A stretch of 64,000 nt of DNA from Campylorhamphus procurvoides (GCA_013396655.1 WBMV01001245.1:339013-403012), one strand, 5' to 3'; positions 23,369-38,198 are shown, numbered from the stretch's first letter. The notes: generated by a model from the sequence alone, not told the origin. Numbers and translations are program-made.

Positions 23369-26300
23369 GGTGCTATTTTTCTTCCAACAGCACTTACCTG
23401 GCAGACCTTATTGGAGCTCGTGAAAAGTAAGAAAGCACCTGAATTAGTATCAAGTTATTCCTGATCTCTGTCTACAATGTTTCTGTGTGGAGATGGGTAG
23501 AGTGGGGGTTTCTATGTGCCTTGTAATCTTTAGCAAGTCCCTGGAGGAGTCTGTTTTCCTGAGCTTGCTGTTGGAACACTATGGTCATGCTTCCCAAATG
23601 CCAGAGTGGGGCCTGCAGCATCCCAAGAATGAAAGCACCATGCTGCTGCTCCTATTCCTCTGGACACTGTACCATCACTGGGAACAGCACCATGACCAAC
23701 ACTGCCAGAAAAGCACGGCCGCCACAGTCCCTGACAAGTATGAACATCAGCCTCCTGACACAAAAAGTGCAATTTTCAGAACAATGAACAGAACAAAACT
23801 GCCACTTTCACATATATGCATTCAAGAGACTTTGAGGTTGTAGGACTGATACCCAGTTGCACGGAGTGTTATTGAAGACAGCAGCTGACTAATCTCATAG
23901 CAAATCTGTTATAGATAAAACACAAAACAAATCAAAGTGACTTGTTATGTAAACCTGGAATTTTTCTTGCTTATTGTTGGCCTGCTGTTACCCAGCTACT
24001 GCCTAGTGAGAGAAACAATCACAGGTGAGTGTGACTTCTTCCAGCACCTTAATTTATTATGCGTATAATAAATATCAGTCTTCTTTTAGATTCTGGGAAG
24101 TTGATATTGTAATTGAAAGCTCATGGTGTTTTCCTATCACTCCCACCTGGATACGTACAATCCAATCCAAACATGCATACTATTCTAGTGAGTTACTTGT
24201 TTTAAAAATAATTCCTTAACACACATCTGGTTGTGTTATCTTTTTCATTACATCTACCAAACGAAAGATTATGCAGTTTTGCTTTGGAAGGCAAACCATA
24301 CATTTTTCCTTGGTATCCTTCTTTCTTGTCACAGTGGATAGAATTAGGGAGCTACATAACATAAACCGGAGGGACTATGGGTTTGCTGACATTTAATCAA
24401 TAGCTTAATTTGGGTTTTGCCTAGAATTTGTTTTCTCTGTTGATTTTCTGTGTTTCCTTGCACTTGTGAAATTGTTAATCTTGCCAATATGGGAAATGGC
24501 TGAAAAGGTTGGAAGAAAAACCAAATGGTCTATAGAAAGATAAATACACTTGGAGGCATGCAAAAATCTTCAGACAATTTTCAGATTTCAAAATTCAAAG
24601 CAGCATAAATCCAGGTGTTTTCCAGCATCAGATGAAACTGAAAGTCTGAAGTACTCATAATGATTTTTTTATGGTAACAAAAACTTTATTCTACATATTG
24701 GCCTATTATTTCAATCATGTTGGCCAGCTTAATACACTAAATGCTGTTAGATGCAGATTTTAATTAGTTTGGGAAGGTGTTTTCTCCCTTTTTTTCTTCT
24801 TCATTTCACAGTATCTTTAAATTTAAGACTAATTTCTCTCAGTTCAGTCAGGTCAGAAAAATTAGTGCAGCTTTTCACCTGTCAGTTGTAGATAAAACAT
24901 CCTAAAATATATATTATACAGTAGGGCTATGTAAAAATGTTTTCATATCTGTGACATTAACATTCTTGGACTCTTAATTAAAATACTGTTTGCTAAGAAC
25001 TAGAAAACTTCAATTTACTTCTTGGACCAAACTTTTGGGAAAAAAAACCCCGTTCACGTTGAAACGGAATTGAATTTATAACTTTTCAGAATTCTCAATT
25101 TGAAGAGCATTCTACAAAATATGTGGCACTTCCACAGAGAAAGAGACCCAAGAATACACTCTGTGATTTACACAAAATACTTTGGTTTTGTAGGATAGAA
25201 AATGAGAAGCAGGGTATTGTCAGGCATTTGAGAAGTGTTAGAATGCCTTGGTAACGCAAGTCCTAGAGTGCTTTAATACAGTTATAACACTGATCTGTGT
25301 AGCTGTAAAAGGAACAAGTGAAAAAGGATAAAACCTCATTGAATAATTTCCAAGTCTGCATCACAATGAACTTATGCCATTCACTATAATTATGAATCCC
25401 TAGTCAAAGAATAATGATTCACCACTCAGTCATCAGGCTTCTTGAGTTTAAAGGGTGGTTAGCAAGAGAAAAAAGGATAAAGGAATTTATTGACTGTCCC
25501 ACAAGGAAGAAAACATCCTCCTTCTTATCTAGTGTTTTGGGTCATGGACTGTATAGTGCATCATACTTCAAAATCTCACCATACATGGTTACACATAAGA
25601 TTTAAAAATTATATAAAATACTGCAATTTTATTCTGAATCAGGAAGTTTTATAGCTGGGTAAAACAGTGGTCATTGTCATTTTTCAGAATAAATGTTACT
25701 TGCTTCAGGAGCAGAAGTCTTTTATGCCAGAAAATGTATGTTTGAGAGAAGGTGGCTAGTATTGTGCTGCATGAAAATTTATGACCTTTTCTGTTCAGCT
25801 TCTATTGCATCATTGGTATACCATCCCTTAATCTTCTCATCCCTTTTTAGAATAAATGCTGTCTCTGGTGTATATTTCCTGTTATCTCTCAGGCCTTTCT
25901 CAAGGCTTTATGAGACTTTATTTTTTCCTTGAAAATAATTCTTCCCACTTATTTCCGGTGAATAACTATTTCTCACTCCACTCATGCAATCTCTTTGATA
26001 TATTTGAGGCAGATACATGTTCCTGACACTGCATTGTTCAAATCCTCTCACTGCCAGTTTAGTTTAACTGCAAATAACTCATGTAATGCATGGAATATAA
26101 TTTTCACTAGTTTTAATGTTTAGAAAGAGTTTGTTATGCAAATGGAGAGATTTGGTGCCAAAGTCCTTCACTAAACACCTTAATCACAACTGACTCAAGA
26201 TTTGAACTTAATTGAAACTTATACCAGTGAAGGCTTTTTGAAGGAAAAAAATCACTTCAGTAATGGCTGTGAACAACCAGTATAGAACCGTGTGCTCCCT

Positions 26301-29300
26301 TTTGCCAAACGTCTCATTTACTTCTGTACGGTAACATCATTGCTCAACTCCACATGTAGCTAAAAGATTTATTAGCTACTTTTCTGGAATGCCACCTCTA
26401 CTGTTACAAGGAAGTACTGAACTATGAGTCTGCGTTAAGGGAACTAAAGATCTTACATGATCCATCACTTGCAGAAATAGAGGGAAGAATTTTAAGATTC
26501 TTCTTCCCCTTCAGCTGGAGCTACTGAGTTGACAATATTGGTCACAAATATGGGAACCCACCAACTGTTCCTTTAGTCTTTCTAATGGTGCTACCTTTCT
26601 CAAAGAGGACAATTAAAATCTACAAAATAACTGGAAAATTCTTACATTTTTCAGTCTCAAAATCTGTTAAGAGGAGTGACAGCTGGCCATTGCAATTTTA
26701 TTTTCCCTCTGAGAGAAGCCATCACGCCACGAGCCAGGGCTTATGACACTGTAAACTTTTCTGGGTAGACAATCATCTTTTTTTTCTGCTTAGTGCAATG
26801 TCTGGTGTGTGGAAACTATGGCTCTTAAATGGTGTCATTATGCCAAGCCTAAATAGTCACTTAAACTGTATGCAGAATAAATGTCTTTGGTAGAAAAGGT
26901 GAGAATTTTGCTGGTGTGGAGGAGAATTAAGTGATATGAGTGGTCCCAAAATGGGGATAGGACTTAAGGAAGAAGCATATTCTTGTTTGCTGACCAGTCC
27001 TTTGGGATGAGGGGCAGTGTAAAGAAGCTGGCATCATGCTGCAGCTGGGACTGTGTCTCCACATGCCTCAGGTGAGTGAAACAGAAGGCACAAGGGCTGA
27101 AGTAATTCTGGTGTGGTTGTAGTTGTGCTGAATGTGTATGCTAAGGAAGCACATGTATCCACCACATATAAGCAGATTTCTGACATTTTTTATAATGAAG
27201 TTTGTAAATAAGAGGTGTGATAGAGTTTTATCTATTTATATATGTCTGGAGACATAAGAAAATATGGTACACATGTGGTAATTCTGATCATTCCCCAAAA
27301 TCTCTCAGATGCCTTGAGAAAAGGAATGCTACTACACCCAATGTTAATAGCAGCAATATCTTCTAAACAATGGGACAACCATGAGTAGAAGGAAGGAAAA
27401 CACATTAAGAAATCAAGAGTTGACTGCAGGAGGTAGAATAACGAGTCAACAGTATGAGAAATTAAAGTCATGAAATGCTTGCCTGCATCTTACTCAGGGA
27501 GTTGCCTAGAAGCTTAGCAGTGAAACACGAAACTGTATGAACCTGGCTTGGTTTTATATTGCATTGCAACTCTGAAAATCACAGCAGATTTCTCAAAACA
27601 GGCCACAAAAAGCCTGCAAGAAAGCTGTGTGGTGCTGTGACTCCTTCAGCCAGCAGAGACCACAGCTGTGTGTCCAACGACTCATCGCAAGCCCAGTGTG
27701 GCTCTGCTTGCTGGGACTGGCCACCACACAGCTGTGTCTGCACGGCCTGAGCCAGGAGGACCCGCTGACAGACCACAGTGCTGCATGCTCATGTCCAAAG
27801 AAGTCATGAAAGGGGAACCTGCAACTAGACAAAAATACCGAGCATTGAAATGTTTGCATAAGTTTGGGTGTGAGGCAATAGGACAGCCTCAGTAACTTTT
27901 TGTTCATTGGGTCCTACACCAGCATCTTCCAGTAACCTGCATCTGCTGGCTTCCAGTTTCTGGTACAGTTTTTTGGCAGTCTCAGTTTCCCTTTCTATTC
28001 ATGAAGAATGATTTCTTATTGCTGAAAAGACTCTACCTTTGGTGGGACACTGATAACTGAAATAAAACAAACGCCTTTTCTTCCATGGTCAGAACAATCC
28101 TTAAAATTTTCCTTTTGGTCTTCCTACCATGTCCTTTTGAGACCCAAGTCTGATGTCTTCCTCAAAAGCCTTTATTAGACCTCAGCAAATTCTGAAAAGA
28201 TGAAGAAGCTAGGCGTAATTTTCCATATGCTGGTAATTTTTAGCAAACTTATACACCTCTAAAGCTGTTTAGACTGTACTCAGTGGGAAACCAGTCACTT
28301 CCTGTGAAAAAATTAATTCATTCTAAAATAAGCAATCTGAAATAAGTCAAGTGAATCATGGGCTGGAAGTATTTATTTTGTTCAGTTGACTATGGAGTGT
28401 GACTCCCTGTCCAACCCAAGAGACGTTTGCAAATGACTCTCACTCCCTCTAGAAGCACCTGTATCAGAAGTATAGAGAAACCTAAACTTCCTCCATGCAA
28501 AACACCTTTGTTTTGAAATAGTATAGATATTGTCTTGGGATTCTGTGCCTGTTCTTTGAAGCCTTGATAATCTCCTCCTAAACTCCTACTACTCCTCATT
28601 TTATGAGGTCGGGTACAAAAGTACACAAATTGACTTTGTTGCAGTTGTACATAAACTGGGCTTTTGTACTACTCTGGGAAGATTTACTACCATAGCTCGG
28701 CAGTAGCTTGAGCAATCTCTCAAGCACCTCACTTTGCAAGACATAGACCTAAACAACCTCTTACTCCCTTCTTTGATTGTCCCTTCTCCGAAGATAGGTT
28801 AGAGGAATACGTCGAGCAACCTTGATTCTTCTGAACCACCTTTTCTGACCAGGACTTGCCATCCTTTGGATTGAGTTCAGGAGTATGTCAGTGTCAGATT
28901 TCTAGCTATTCAGAGATGTCTGCTGTTTTTGCAACAGAGGGCAGATTTTTTGGTTTTTTTCTGTTTTCTTATTATGAGAATTAATTTCTTCACAAAGACT
29001 GTGTAGCTGTGTAGCTGCCTGCTGGCAGTGATTCCCAAAGGCTCTGGTGAACAAAACAGGGTCTCCTATCATACGCAGACTCCTGCTTAAATTGCTGAGC
29101 TTATCCACTTCATTTTTCATTTGTCCTGGTAGTGTGGGAAAATGAAATCTCAGAGTTTAGTAGTTACATTAGGTATTCTGTTAGTCTCTTGCTTGGGCTT
29201 GTCATTAGGATAGTCAAGTCTGGAAAGGACTCCATTGTCCTGTTAGCTTCAGCCACTTGCTGTCCATATTGCTCAGCTCCACAGTCTCACTGCTTCAGTG

Positions 29301-31372
29301 TCAGTTCACAAAAAGACAACTTCTAACATACTCATGTGACCACATTGCAGGTGTACACATCTTAAAATAGTATATTTAGGTGTAGATAAGTCATTTTCTG
29401 AAGAGCATCTAAGGCTTGAATTATGAGTACTGGCACTTAGAATACTTTCTGCAAAAACTGAATGTACAAATATGGTCACTTTCTGAAGGTTCAAATCTTT
29501 CACTGCCAACATTAAAGAGAGTTCCTCAAAACACCCTCTATTATTTCCTATATTACATAAGAAAATTTACTACATCTTAAAAATCTCTGTACTTTCTAAG
29601 TCTTTAATATGACCCTCAACAAGAGTACAGAACCTGGTTCACAGAACCAAATCAGCATTTCTCGTTCTTTAAATCACAGAGGAAAATACAAGTGCCTGCT
29701 GATAGCAATGATCTCTTCAAATCTTTATCTATTAACACTACTGAGATCCAGCATTTCAGTTAACACACAATTGCATTTCCCTCCTGTCATTATAACAGAA
29801 GCTTTCTGTAACAACTGTTGACCAATACCCAAATAGTTTTTACATATTTGCCCTTCTTCCAAGTATGAATATCTACGTCAGTTCATATAAAGGAGAATCG
29901 GTATAATCACAATCCCTGTCTGTAATCAAGTGATTACAAATATAAAAAAACACCCCAATTCATCTTGGTAATGTTTTGTATCAAATATTTGGTGTTTCTT
30001 CAGTTGCAGATGGTCCTTATTACCGTGGCTGTCCCTGCATCCTTCATTCTTCCTCTTTTTCAGAACAAAATTATTCTGAAGTACATTTTGAACAATTTTT
30101 GACTGTAAGTTTAGCCTATAAAACTTCTCACACACAAGAATTCTGGAGTTCTGCCCTTTGTTCACATGTACAGCTGCAAAGAAGTCCTTGATGCCAGCAT
30201 TGGGAAGTTTGAGATCATATGATGTTTATAGACCACAATGGCACAAAATGTATGAAATAATCTAGTTATTTCCTTTACTAAGTACAAAACATTGCATTTG
30301 TTAGTCACTTAATTATGATTTCACAAATGATTTTTTAATGATGGAGTACAATATTAGTCAATAATTAGAGAAATCAGAAACGTATTTATTCAAATAAGCC
30401 CAGCCATTCTGTTTCTGGATGACAGAGTGTTATGGAAATATTATTTCATAAGGTATGGTAATTTATTTTGGGAATATCGGAAAGAATTATCCAACCAAGA
30501 ATGAAAAAAAAAAAATTGGCATTTCTTTGGGGCTGCATTATTTTGTTTACAAAAATTCTGCATACTGAACAACACATGCCTTTTGACCATGAATCACTAG
30601 AATACATGTGTTTTTTGTTTGTTTTTCTTGGGGTTTTTTGCATAGTAAATGACACACTACAGGCAATGAAACAAATGGAATATAAAATGAAAGTAAACAT
30701 TTCATTGAATTAAATTTCTTGAATAATTTGGAAATACTGTATATTTTCTCAAAAACTAAGCAATGCTTTAGAATAATGCAGTTTAACTTCAGAGAGCTTA
30801 TGGTTAATACATTCTAAGGAATATGTGCTATTGTACTTCATAAAGCTTTCTTAAACCATATCTTGTCAATTAAATGTAATTTACATTGTTTTTACGAGAG
30901 AATACAGTAATTAATTACACCAGTGCAATTATATTTTTGTCTCATTCTTGTACCTAATGCTTACAAGACACATTTTATTTCTGTTTCGCCTCTGTATGAC
31001 TAAAGTCCTCATTGTTTATAATACTTGATTCTACAAAAGTCATGTTTGTCATAATTCCTAGATAAAGTTAACAAAAAGAAATTTAATAGTTTCTTACTGC
31101 TATTGTTATCCAAATATGATGATGATGATATTACAGATAACTAAATATGCCACTTATCTACAAGAATTTATCTCTATAAAACAAGTACGGAAGTGAACTA
31201 TAATTGCCTGCAAATACACCTCAAAGAGATCTACACAACCAAATCCACTCATCGGCAATCAAAAAAAAGAGTACAAGCTGTGCAGTCTCAAGAGCTTCAT
31301 TATTTTTACACCAAATACAGAAACAGGAAATGAAGGGGGTGGTTATATAAATGAGTGTAATACTTTGGGCAG

Positions 31373-31455
31373 AATGAAATTCACATGACTAGGCTAAACA
31401 TTATACAAGTAGGTCTACTGACTTCATAAATTACATACAGACGTAATTAGGATTT
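31373..31455 (+). repeat. copy A of an unnamed ancient repeat
   Basis: These 83 bases align without a gap to the reverse complement of 34,216-34,298. By hand count 71 of 83 positions are identical; 9 of the 12 differences are transitions. Similarity may extend about 16 bases upstream (to about 31,357) with one gap, and stops abruptly after 31,455. I do not recognise the family: it could be an ancient SINE, a DNA-transposon fossil, or a duplicated regulatory element. Confidence 0.75.
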
Positions 31456-31800
31456 CCCAATCCTTGTTTATTAAACTGTCCCCAAACTAGAGATCTGTAA
31501 AACAAAATCCCAAGTGGTGAGATGCAGTTTAGTAACATGTATGTGCAGTTTTATGTGCATGCTAGAAAAAGTTCTGTTCATATTTAATTTTTAAAAAGGA
31601 GTTTTTTAGAGATTCCAGAAGAACTAAAACAATTTTTTAAAACCTACGTATTATGATTTTACGTACTGGTATTTGTATCAGCTATAAAAAGATTTTAATT
31701 AGATTTTGTAAACATATTTTCACCATGGTAAAATATTTATACACAAACAGAAAGAGTATGACATTAAGTAAATTATAATTAACATCATCATTGCTGAACT

Positions 31801-31920
31801 ATTTTCTCTTTCAGTTTTTTGGTTGCTTTGTTGGTTGTTTGGTTTTGTTGTTTGGTTGGGGTTTTTTTGTTTTTTCTTTGTTTGTTTCTTTTGTTTTGTT
31901 TTTAAATTGTGGGATTTTTT
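31801..31920. repeat. G/T-rich low-complexity tract
   Basis: About 110 bases of mostly G and T with irregular GGTTT and GTTTT units. This is an imperfect simple repeat with no array-like order. Confidence 0.8.
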
Positions 31921-34215
31921 TTAAAAATTCCCAAGATGTAATTTTGTGATCCAACCCAAGAGAAATTTCTCCCATCTGTGAACTCCACAGAAAACACCTA
32001 TAAAAAATATATAATCAAAAGAGTAGTTCAGATTTTCTGACATGTCTGACTTGGGAACAAACAGTACAAAATGCTCATTAGCTGGAACACAAGGATTCAA
32101 TAAAAAAGTGGAGCTGGCCAGTGGATAGCAGTTCCAGTATATAAAATGTTGATGTTTCAGAATTTGTTTTTATTCTGGGTTAGAATAGGAAAGAAACCAT
32201 GCAAGCATTTTGGAAAGGAATACTGTTGAAACACTCCTTTTTAAATTGAAAAGGACTGTTTTCTTAATCTCTTTTTCAGTGAAAATGAGCCTTAGCTGCT
32301 GTTGAAAATATAGTGATCCACTGACACCTCTACAAAATGTGGGCCTTGGTAAAAAGTTATAATTGAACAAAAACAAAATAAAAAGTGAAAATATATGTCA
32401 TCAAATTTTCTAGTGATTTCTAAGACAAAGTAATCAGCAGAATCTCATTTGTTATGGTTATAAAATGGCAATCATCAAGTGTTAAAGCATCTTGGGTTAG
32501 GATTTGGAATTAATGAGCTAAAAATTAAAAATTTTGAATCCTTTTTAACTTTAAGGAAAAGGTGGACACATCTGGCTAGCACAAACATAGTCCATGTCCA
32601 TTCAAATATTTGGCCAAAATATGAATGCTTTTGTCATCAACTTTTTCCACATAAGGATGATACTGCTCAAATATAATGACAGTGTGATGAGAAGAGGCTT
32701 ACTTTATGACTTCCTTCAGCACTGCTAAAGTGCTTATTCTTTCTAATAGAACAGAAGTTGTTAGCCACATGAAGCTGGTCACTTAAACTTGCTCACCATT
32801 AAGCATACCTGCTCAGCACTCTTTTACAGAAAAAAGCTTTCTGCTATTTTGCTCTAACAATTTGAATGCTCTTCTTGGAGCCACACAATTTTAGTCAGAC
32901 AGCATATCTAATTTTTCATATTTCTGATAATTTTTATCAATAAGGTGCAGAGCACAGTGTCCTTGTGTGCAAATTCAGCTGCATGACCCATGGCTGGTGC
33001 TACCCCATAGTGTCTGATGTGCATGATGGCACTTAGGGGATCTCATTCCAGAGTCCCAGTGTCTTCATGTAAACAGAAGGTCCATAGGACCATACAGAAA
33101 TGCTAGCTGAACATCCCATAGTGAGGATGTTGCAGTCCTCAGGTACCCCAAGGTACTCCATGGGCAGAGGAGACCTGTTTCAACAGGGGTTTCAGGAACT
33201 TGGAAAAATTTATTCCTAACTTAGGAGTCTAAATTAGGTGCCTAAAACTAATCAGATATTATCTTTCTGTAATTCAAACACTTAAAAAAAAACACTCACC
33301 AAAAAAGTCCCGCAAAAAACCAAGGCCCTTAACAGAAAGACTGCATATTTCCTTTCATTTACTTTTCACTTGGCTGCTCTTGTTGACCTCTGATGAAAAC
33401 AACAGAAAGCTAAGTAAGCCCTTGGCTGACCCCATGCAACCTTGTCTTCATATTCTTTGCTGGTGGACATTGCCTTCAAATAAGGGCCACAGGATATCAA
33501 TATTCAATCTGCACAGATATCTGAGTAATTTATCATCTATGGATGCATCCGTCACTAAATACTTCAGAAATGCAAGGCTCCCTGCTACCACAGAATTTTC
33601 ATCCCAACCTTTCTAATGAAAGGTGCGTTACGCTGTCAGGTGTGGTGAAAAAGATCTTTTAAAAGTAATTTTTTTTTTAAAATTAATCCCCTCAACAGAT
33701 GTTGACGATATTTAGATCTTGTATGTAAATCACAGTCTTTCTTTCAATCTCCTAATTCTGTTCATCCCAGTCACGATACCAAAGAAGAATGAAGAGGAAT
33801 AGAAGTTTCAGTGTGATCACAGTTATAGCTCGCAGTCCCAGCAGCAGCTCCACAGAGCATTTCATAAGAAGCAGAACTTTGGAGCAATTTCTTTTTATTC
33901 TCCAGTTCGAAGACATTAAGGGAATCAAACCCCAGCAGTGCTTTCTAACCAAATACTCTTGTGGGCTACTTCGAACATTAATGCTTCCCTTTGTAATGTG
34001 TAGCCTTCTTTGTATGCATTTATGTAATTAGTAGCAGTGATTAGACTTCATATTTTTTAGCCAGCATTACATTTAAATGGACCTGCATAACATATTAGAC
34101 ATATTTTCATGAATTTACTGTATTCCAGCACCCTTTCGGGGGTTCAACCTGGGAACTGTAAGTTGCATACTTATCTGTCCTCTTTCACCATGTTCTGTAG
34201 GTATTGTACTTCTAT
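31921..34215. other. no gene recognised
   Basis: This AT-rich stretch has short frames only. The segment at 32,940-33,200 is somewhat GC-richer and may be an old repeat, but I cannot assign it. Confidence 0.5.
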
Positions 34216-34298
34216 AAATCCCAGTTACATTTGTATGTCATTTATGAAGTCAGTAGATCTATTTGCATAATGTTTGGCCTAATCATGTGATTGTCATT
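34216..34298 (-). repeat. copy B of an unnamed ancient repeat (inverted)
   Basis: This is the minus-strand partner of 31,373-31,455. Read on the minus strand it contains an intact octamer-type ATGCAAAT, where copy A has ATACAAGT. Weaker similarity may continue to about 34,314. The copies are about 2.8 kb apart, so this is not a simple hairpin. Confidence 0.75.
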
Positions 34299-34314
34299 CA
34301 TACATGAAGTATTT

Positions 34315-37300
34315 GAGTTTGTCAGTCCTACAGAACAAAAATATATTTCTATCTGTGAAGAGCTGATCTGAACCAGTCAATTGTGCGCAACTGGAACAAG
34401 ACAAAGAAATGTATCTGCATGGCATCTGGCCAGTGGGAATATATTTGGGAGAGAGGTTAGACTTGTTCCTACCCATGTGATCTGGAAATCACTTTCTGGT
34501 ATGAGAAAACCACTGAGAAGCACTGTATGAAGTATAATATACTGCTATCTGATTAGGTTATGCTTTTGGAAAGTTGTTGGTATCTTGTGAAAGTCAGGCC
34601 CTAGGGAATTCCATCACCAGACTGGACTTAGACTAATTTCTATATTTAGTTGGGACTGACACTAGTTAGACATTTTTCTCTCACAGACATTGCTAGCAGT
34701 GTTGTATGACATTTTTTATGCATCTTTGGATACACAAAAATACAATAAGACAATTCTCATTGGTATTTTATAATGCATTCTTAAAAAAACATAAACCCGT
34801 GCTCGGAGATTACACATTACCATGAACGAGCTCCCATACAACAAAAATACTAAGGCCCAGGTAAGGGATTTAGGATAATATTTCACACAGTTTAGGTGGC
34901 AGTTGCCACCACAATGGAACCCAGAATCTCAGTTCTGAAAAAAGTATTTTCTTGTTTACAGCTGTTATAGACATGCAATACCAACTGTCATAAACTCAGA
35001 AAAATTAGGAGTATAATGGCTGTCCTAATGCAGGCCCAGCCTCAGAGCAGGGTAGTGCCAAGATCCTTGTCGAAAAATGATTGTGAAGGAGTGAGGATTG
35101 TTTGATGTTAAAAGAGAGTTAAGGGAGTATCACAAAGGTTATGTTTTTTCCTGGAAAGAGATGTAATCATCCCTCTCACTGCCTCATGCTTGAGCATATA
35201 AAAAGCAGGGTTGGTGGGCTTTCCTGGAACAGAAGGAAAATGGAATATAACATTAACACATAGACAGCTTGGTTTAAAATGTAACATTCTGAATTGAAAC
35301 ATATTATTTCAATTTCCACTGACTGGTCTTTAAATAATTTTCTCCCAATTACCATGTAATTAATTCATTGTTAATATGCTCAGCAATTTATATATATATC
35401 AGTAAGAATTCACTTTATCCTTCTTTTCCAGTTGATATTCATTTTAGCTTTAATTTATTTCTGGTGCCTCTAATTCAGGACAGGAAAGAGAAAGTTTCAA
35501 ATCCAAGGACTGACTGCATGATGAAAATCATTCCCTTGTGAGGACTGTTCTGAAGGACTAGTAGTGGTGGAGGATGACACAGTTTGGAAGGAGGAGGTGG
35601 CACAGGTCAGCAGCTTTCTCGGTGGTGGCTGTCCTGCCGTGCCAGTCATGCACGCTGGTTCAGAGGGGTTATGGCTTCTGAGTCACATGGGACTGGTGGG
35701 CAGCTGGACTATGGTGTTCAAGCCAGTGTTACGCCACAAGACAAACAGTAGGTCTGGCATAGATGCTGCTGAGGAATCAGAACCCTTGGCAGTGACAAAA
35801 GATTATCCTACCAGACATGCTGAGGCAAACACAGCTGGGTTACTCTGGGTATGAGCTGTCCTATGGCCCCCACAACATCCCCCCACCGAACTGCAGGGCT
35901 TGCTAAGGGGTGTTGTCAGCAACACCAACAGTAACCCTGCTCCTGTGAAAGGAGGGCAAAATTTTGTCATGGGTTTGTGGTCACTGAGACATGACCACCA
36001 GAGTTGTATCTTCCTTTTGGGTGTATGGGACCTTCAAACAGTGTATGTGTGTTCAGCAGATACCTAAATAGTATGCAGACTTTAAAAAAGAGGGCCATTC
36101 TTTTATCAATACCTATTCAAAATTTTTGATGGTTTAGGTCCTGTTTATTGCAGTACCAGACCAGATGATGTTATAGGGTATGACCTACATAAATTGCAAA
36201 AGATCTACTGCATTCACAACCTTACAGTATTTGGAATATAGAAATTACATATGTGTTTCTATATATGAGAATAAACCGTATAGGAAATGTGTATATATGA
36301 ATGAAAAGAATGAAAAAAGAAATCATGCAAACTCTTTGTTACATCCACTTACAGCAGAACATCACACAGCACTAGGAAAGGAGAAGATAGTTATGTAAAT
36401 TATTTTCATACCTTAGTTTAGAATTATTTTATAATCTGTGAACAAAGACCTAATTATAATGATGTTAATAAACATATAAATGTCTGTTTAAGCCCATAGT
36501 TGTTGCAATCTTTTAGGTAATCAGCTTAATTCATGATCATTGCAAATGGAACTTGAAGTGTGGTTAGGTCCTAATAAGGTCAGGGATTCAGCTTCCCATC
36601 TGAAAGTCAAGCCAGCATGTTTCTCTCTAGCAGGCATTTGATTGAGCAAGGTTTTTGGTTTCCTGCCTATGCATACTGCTAAGCTTCCCCCCGACCCCAA
36701 CTATGTATATTCTTCTTTAAATCCCAAAAGAAATTGTTTGATGTACGTCCTATGCGAATGTTAAATCTTTTTTCCAAGAAATATTAATGGCACTTTTAAA
36801 GCACTTTTTCCATTCATTTTCCATAACCAAATTAACTTAGACATTAACTTATGCAGAGCCAAAAAAGACATAAATTTCCAAAGTAAGACTAAAACAGAAT
36901 TAGATGCCAACATACGGCATCATGGTCTGGAAATTTTTTATTTAGTTGTCATCTATTTTTTTTTTTAACTCTGCAGTTACCCTAATTCTGTCCTTAACAT
37001 TTTTAGATGCTTAGAATTGCAACTGTCTGAATTTCTCACACTGCAGTTTTGTCCACAGTACTAAGTACTTGAAAGTTAATTAATGTTCAAACTTAATAGG
37101 CATCCCAAAGTGAAACATCTCTGTTTTTTGAGGCCTTGAACAGATTTATGTGGGAGACACTCAGTTAGGGCACCTGACAAAGGTTTCTGAGATTGCCAAG
37201 GATTTCTAAGACCTCACTGTGTTTGAAGCTCGGGTTTTCTGCTCTTGACTGAGCGTTCTGTTTAGGAAGACAGTTCCTCTTGCTCTCACTTACATACACA

Positions 37301-38027
37301 CACACACACTTTTTTATAGTTGTCGGTTGGATATAATTTTTTTTTCAGGTTTTTACAACCTTACCAGAAAGCGTCCTTCACTTTTGTGTCTGAAGAAATT
37401 GATAGTTTTTGGCTAGCAGGTATTACCCAAGAGAAGAATATGAAATGCTGAAGAGCCCCAGGCAACCCTGTGGCATTTCAGATCCATGATTCATCTATTA
37501 CTAGAATGATCTGTAAAGGTGGCAAGGTAGGAGAAACCATGAAAAAACTTTTTTTGTAATGGTTGCAATGTTCCTACAATAAGATGGATTGGTCAATAAT
37601 ATTCATTGTGTCCAGTTTCACTGTCTGCTTTATTTATGTTACCACTTACGTAGTTCATATGACAAGATGGACAATTTATTGTATTTTCAACAAAGGCATA
37701 TAAGATTTTTTTTTTAATGTTGCTCTGGAAAACAGCAGAATAAATACTGCTTGACTTTTGGAAAAAAGACTAATGGTGCCTACATTGAGAAGGCATGTGG
37801 GCCATAAATGTGCATGTATTGGGACACTTGCCAGAAAATCTGCTAAGGAGCAGCTTTCGTCACAGCAGTTTTCATCACATGCTCAATCAGTATGACTGCT
37901 CTCTGAGAGTAAATTTCAGCACATTACCAGTTCTGGATGCAACTTTTAGGCATCAGTTTTTCTCAGATGTCATAGAAGAGCCAAATGGTTCTTTGTTGCA
38001 CAAAGAGATTACCTTTTGAAGACCTGA
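34315..38027. other. no gene recognised; small CA repeat inside
   Basis: AT-rich DNA with a CA microsatellite at 37,295-37,309. A GC-richer block at 35,560-35,990 contains a 96-codon open frame (35,564-35,854) that begins at GTG and has no recognisable domain; it may be an old repeat. Confidence 0.5.
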
Positions 38028-38136
38028 TTTTTGGTGGGGTTTGTTTGTTTGTTTGTTTGTTTCTGTTTGTCTAGATTTGGTTTGGGGGTTTTTGTGTTTT
38101 CTTTGATTTTGTTTTTCTTTTTTTTTCTTCTTTTGC
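38028..38136. repeat. GTTT microsatellite and G/T-rich tract
   Basis: About six GTTT units (38,038-38,063) pass into irregular G/T-rich sequence. It lies about 60 bases from the 3' end of the neighbouring CR1, so it may mark or have grown near that insertion. Confidence 0.8.
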
Positions 38137-38198
38137 TAAATTAGATTTTTACAACCCTTGTCCTTTCTAGTGAGACAAAACCCCAGCTGTGACTTGCA

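Larger units (their letters stand above)
20301..31355. other. long AT-rich stretch, no gene recognised
   Basis: No exon, RNA gene or recognisable transposon is seen. It holds simple repeats: ATTA-type (22,091-22,125), AAAC-type (23,338-23,368) and a short GAT run (31,117-31,130). Somewhat GC-richer patches at 23,480-23,830 and 27,590-27,900 have overlapping open frames on both strands (118 codons or less), with no domain or conserved motif that I can point to. CpG-containing AT-rich stretches near 26,280-26,460 might be non-coding conserved DNA, but the sequence alone does not establish that. Confidence 0.5.

Noticed and set aside
34138..34155. GGTTCAACC-like sequence resembling a tRNA or SINE B box
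   Set aside because: No A box at the right distance, no cloverleaf and no terminator, so neither a tRNA gene nor a tRNA-derived SINE is supported.
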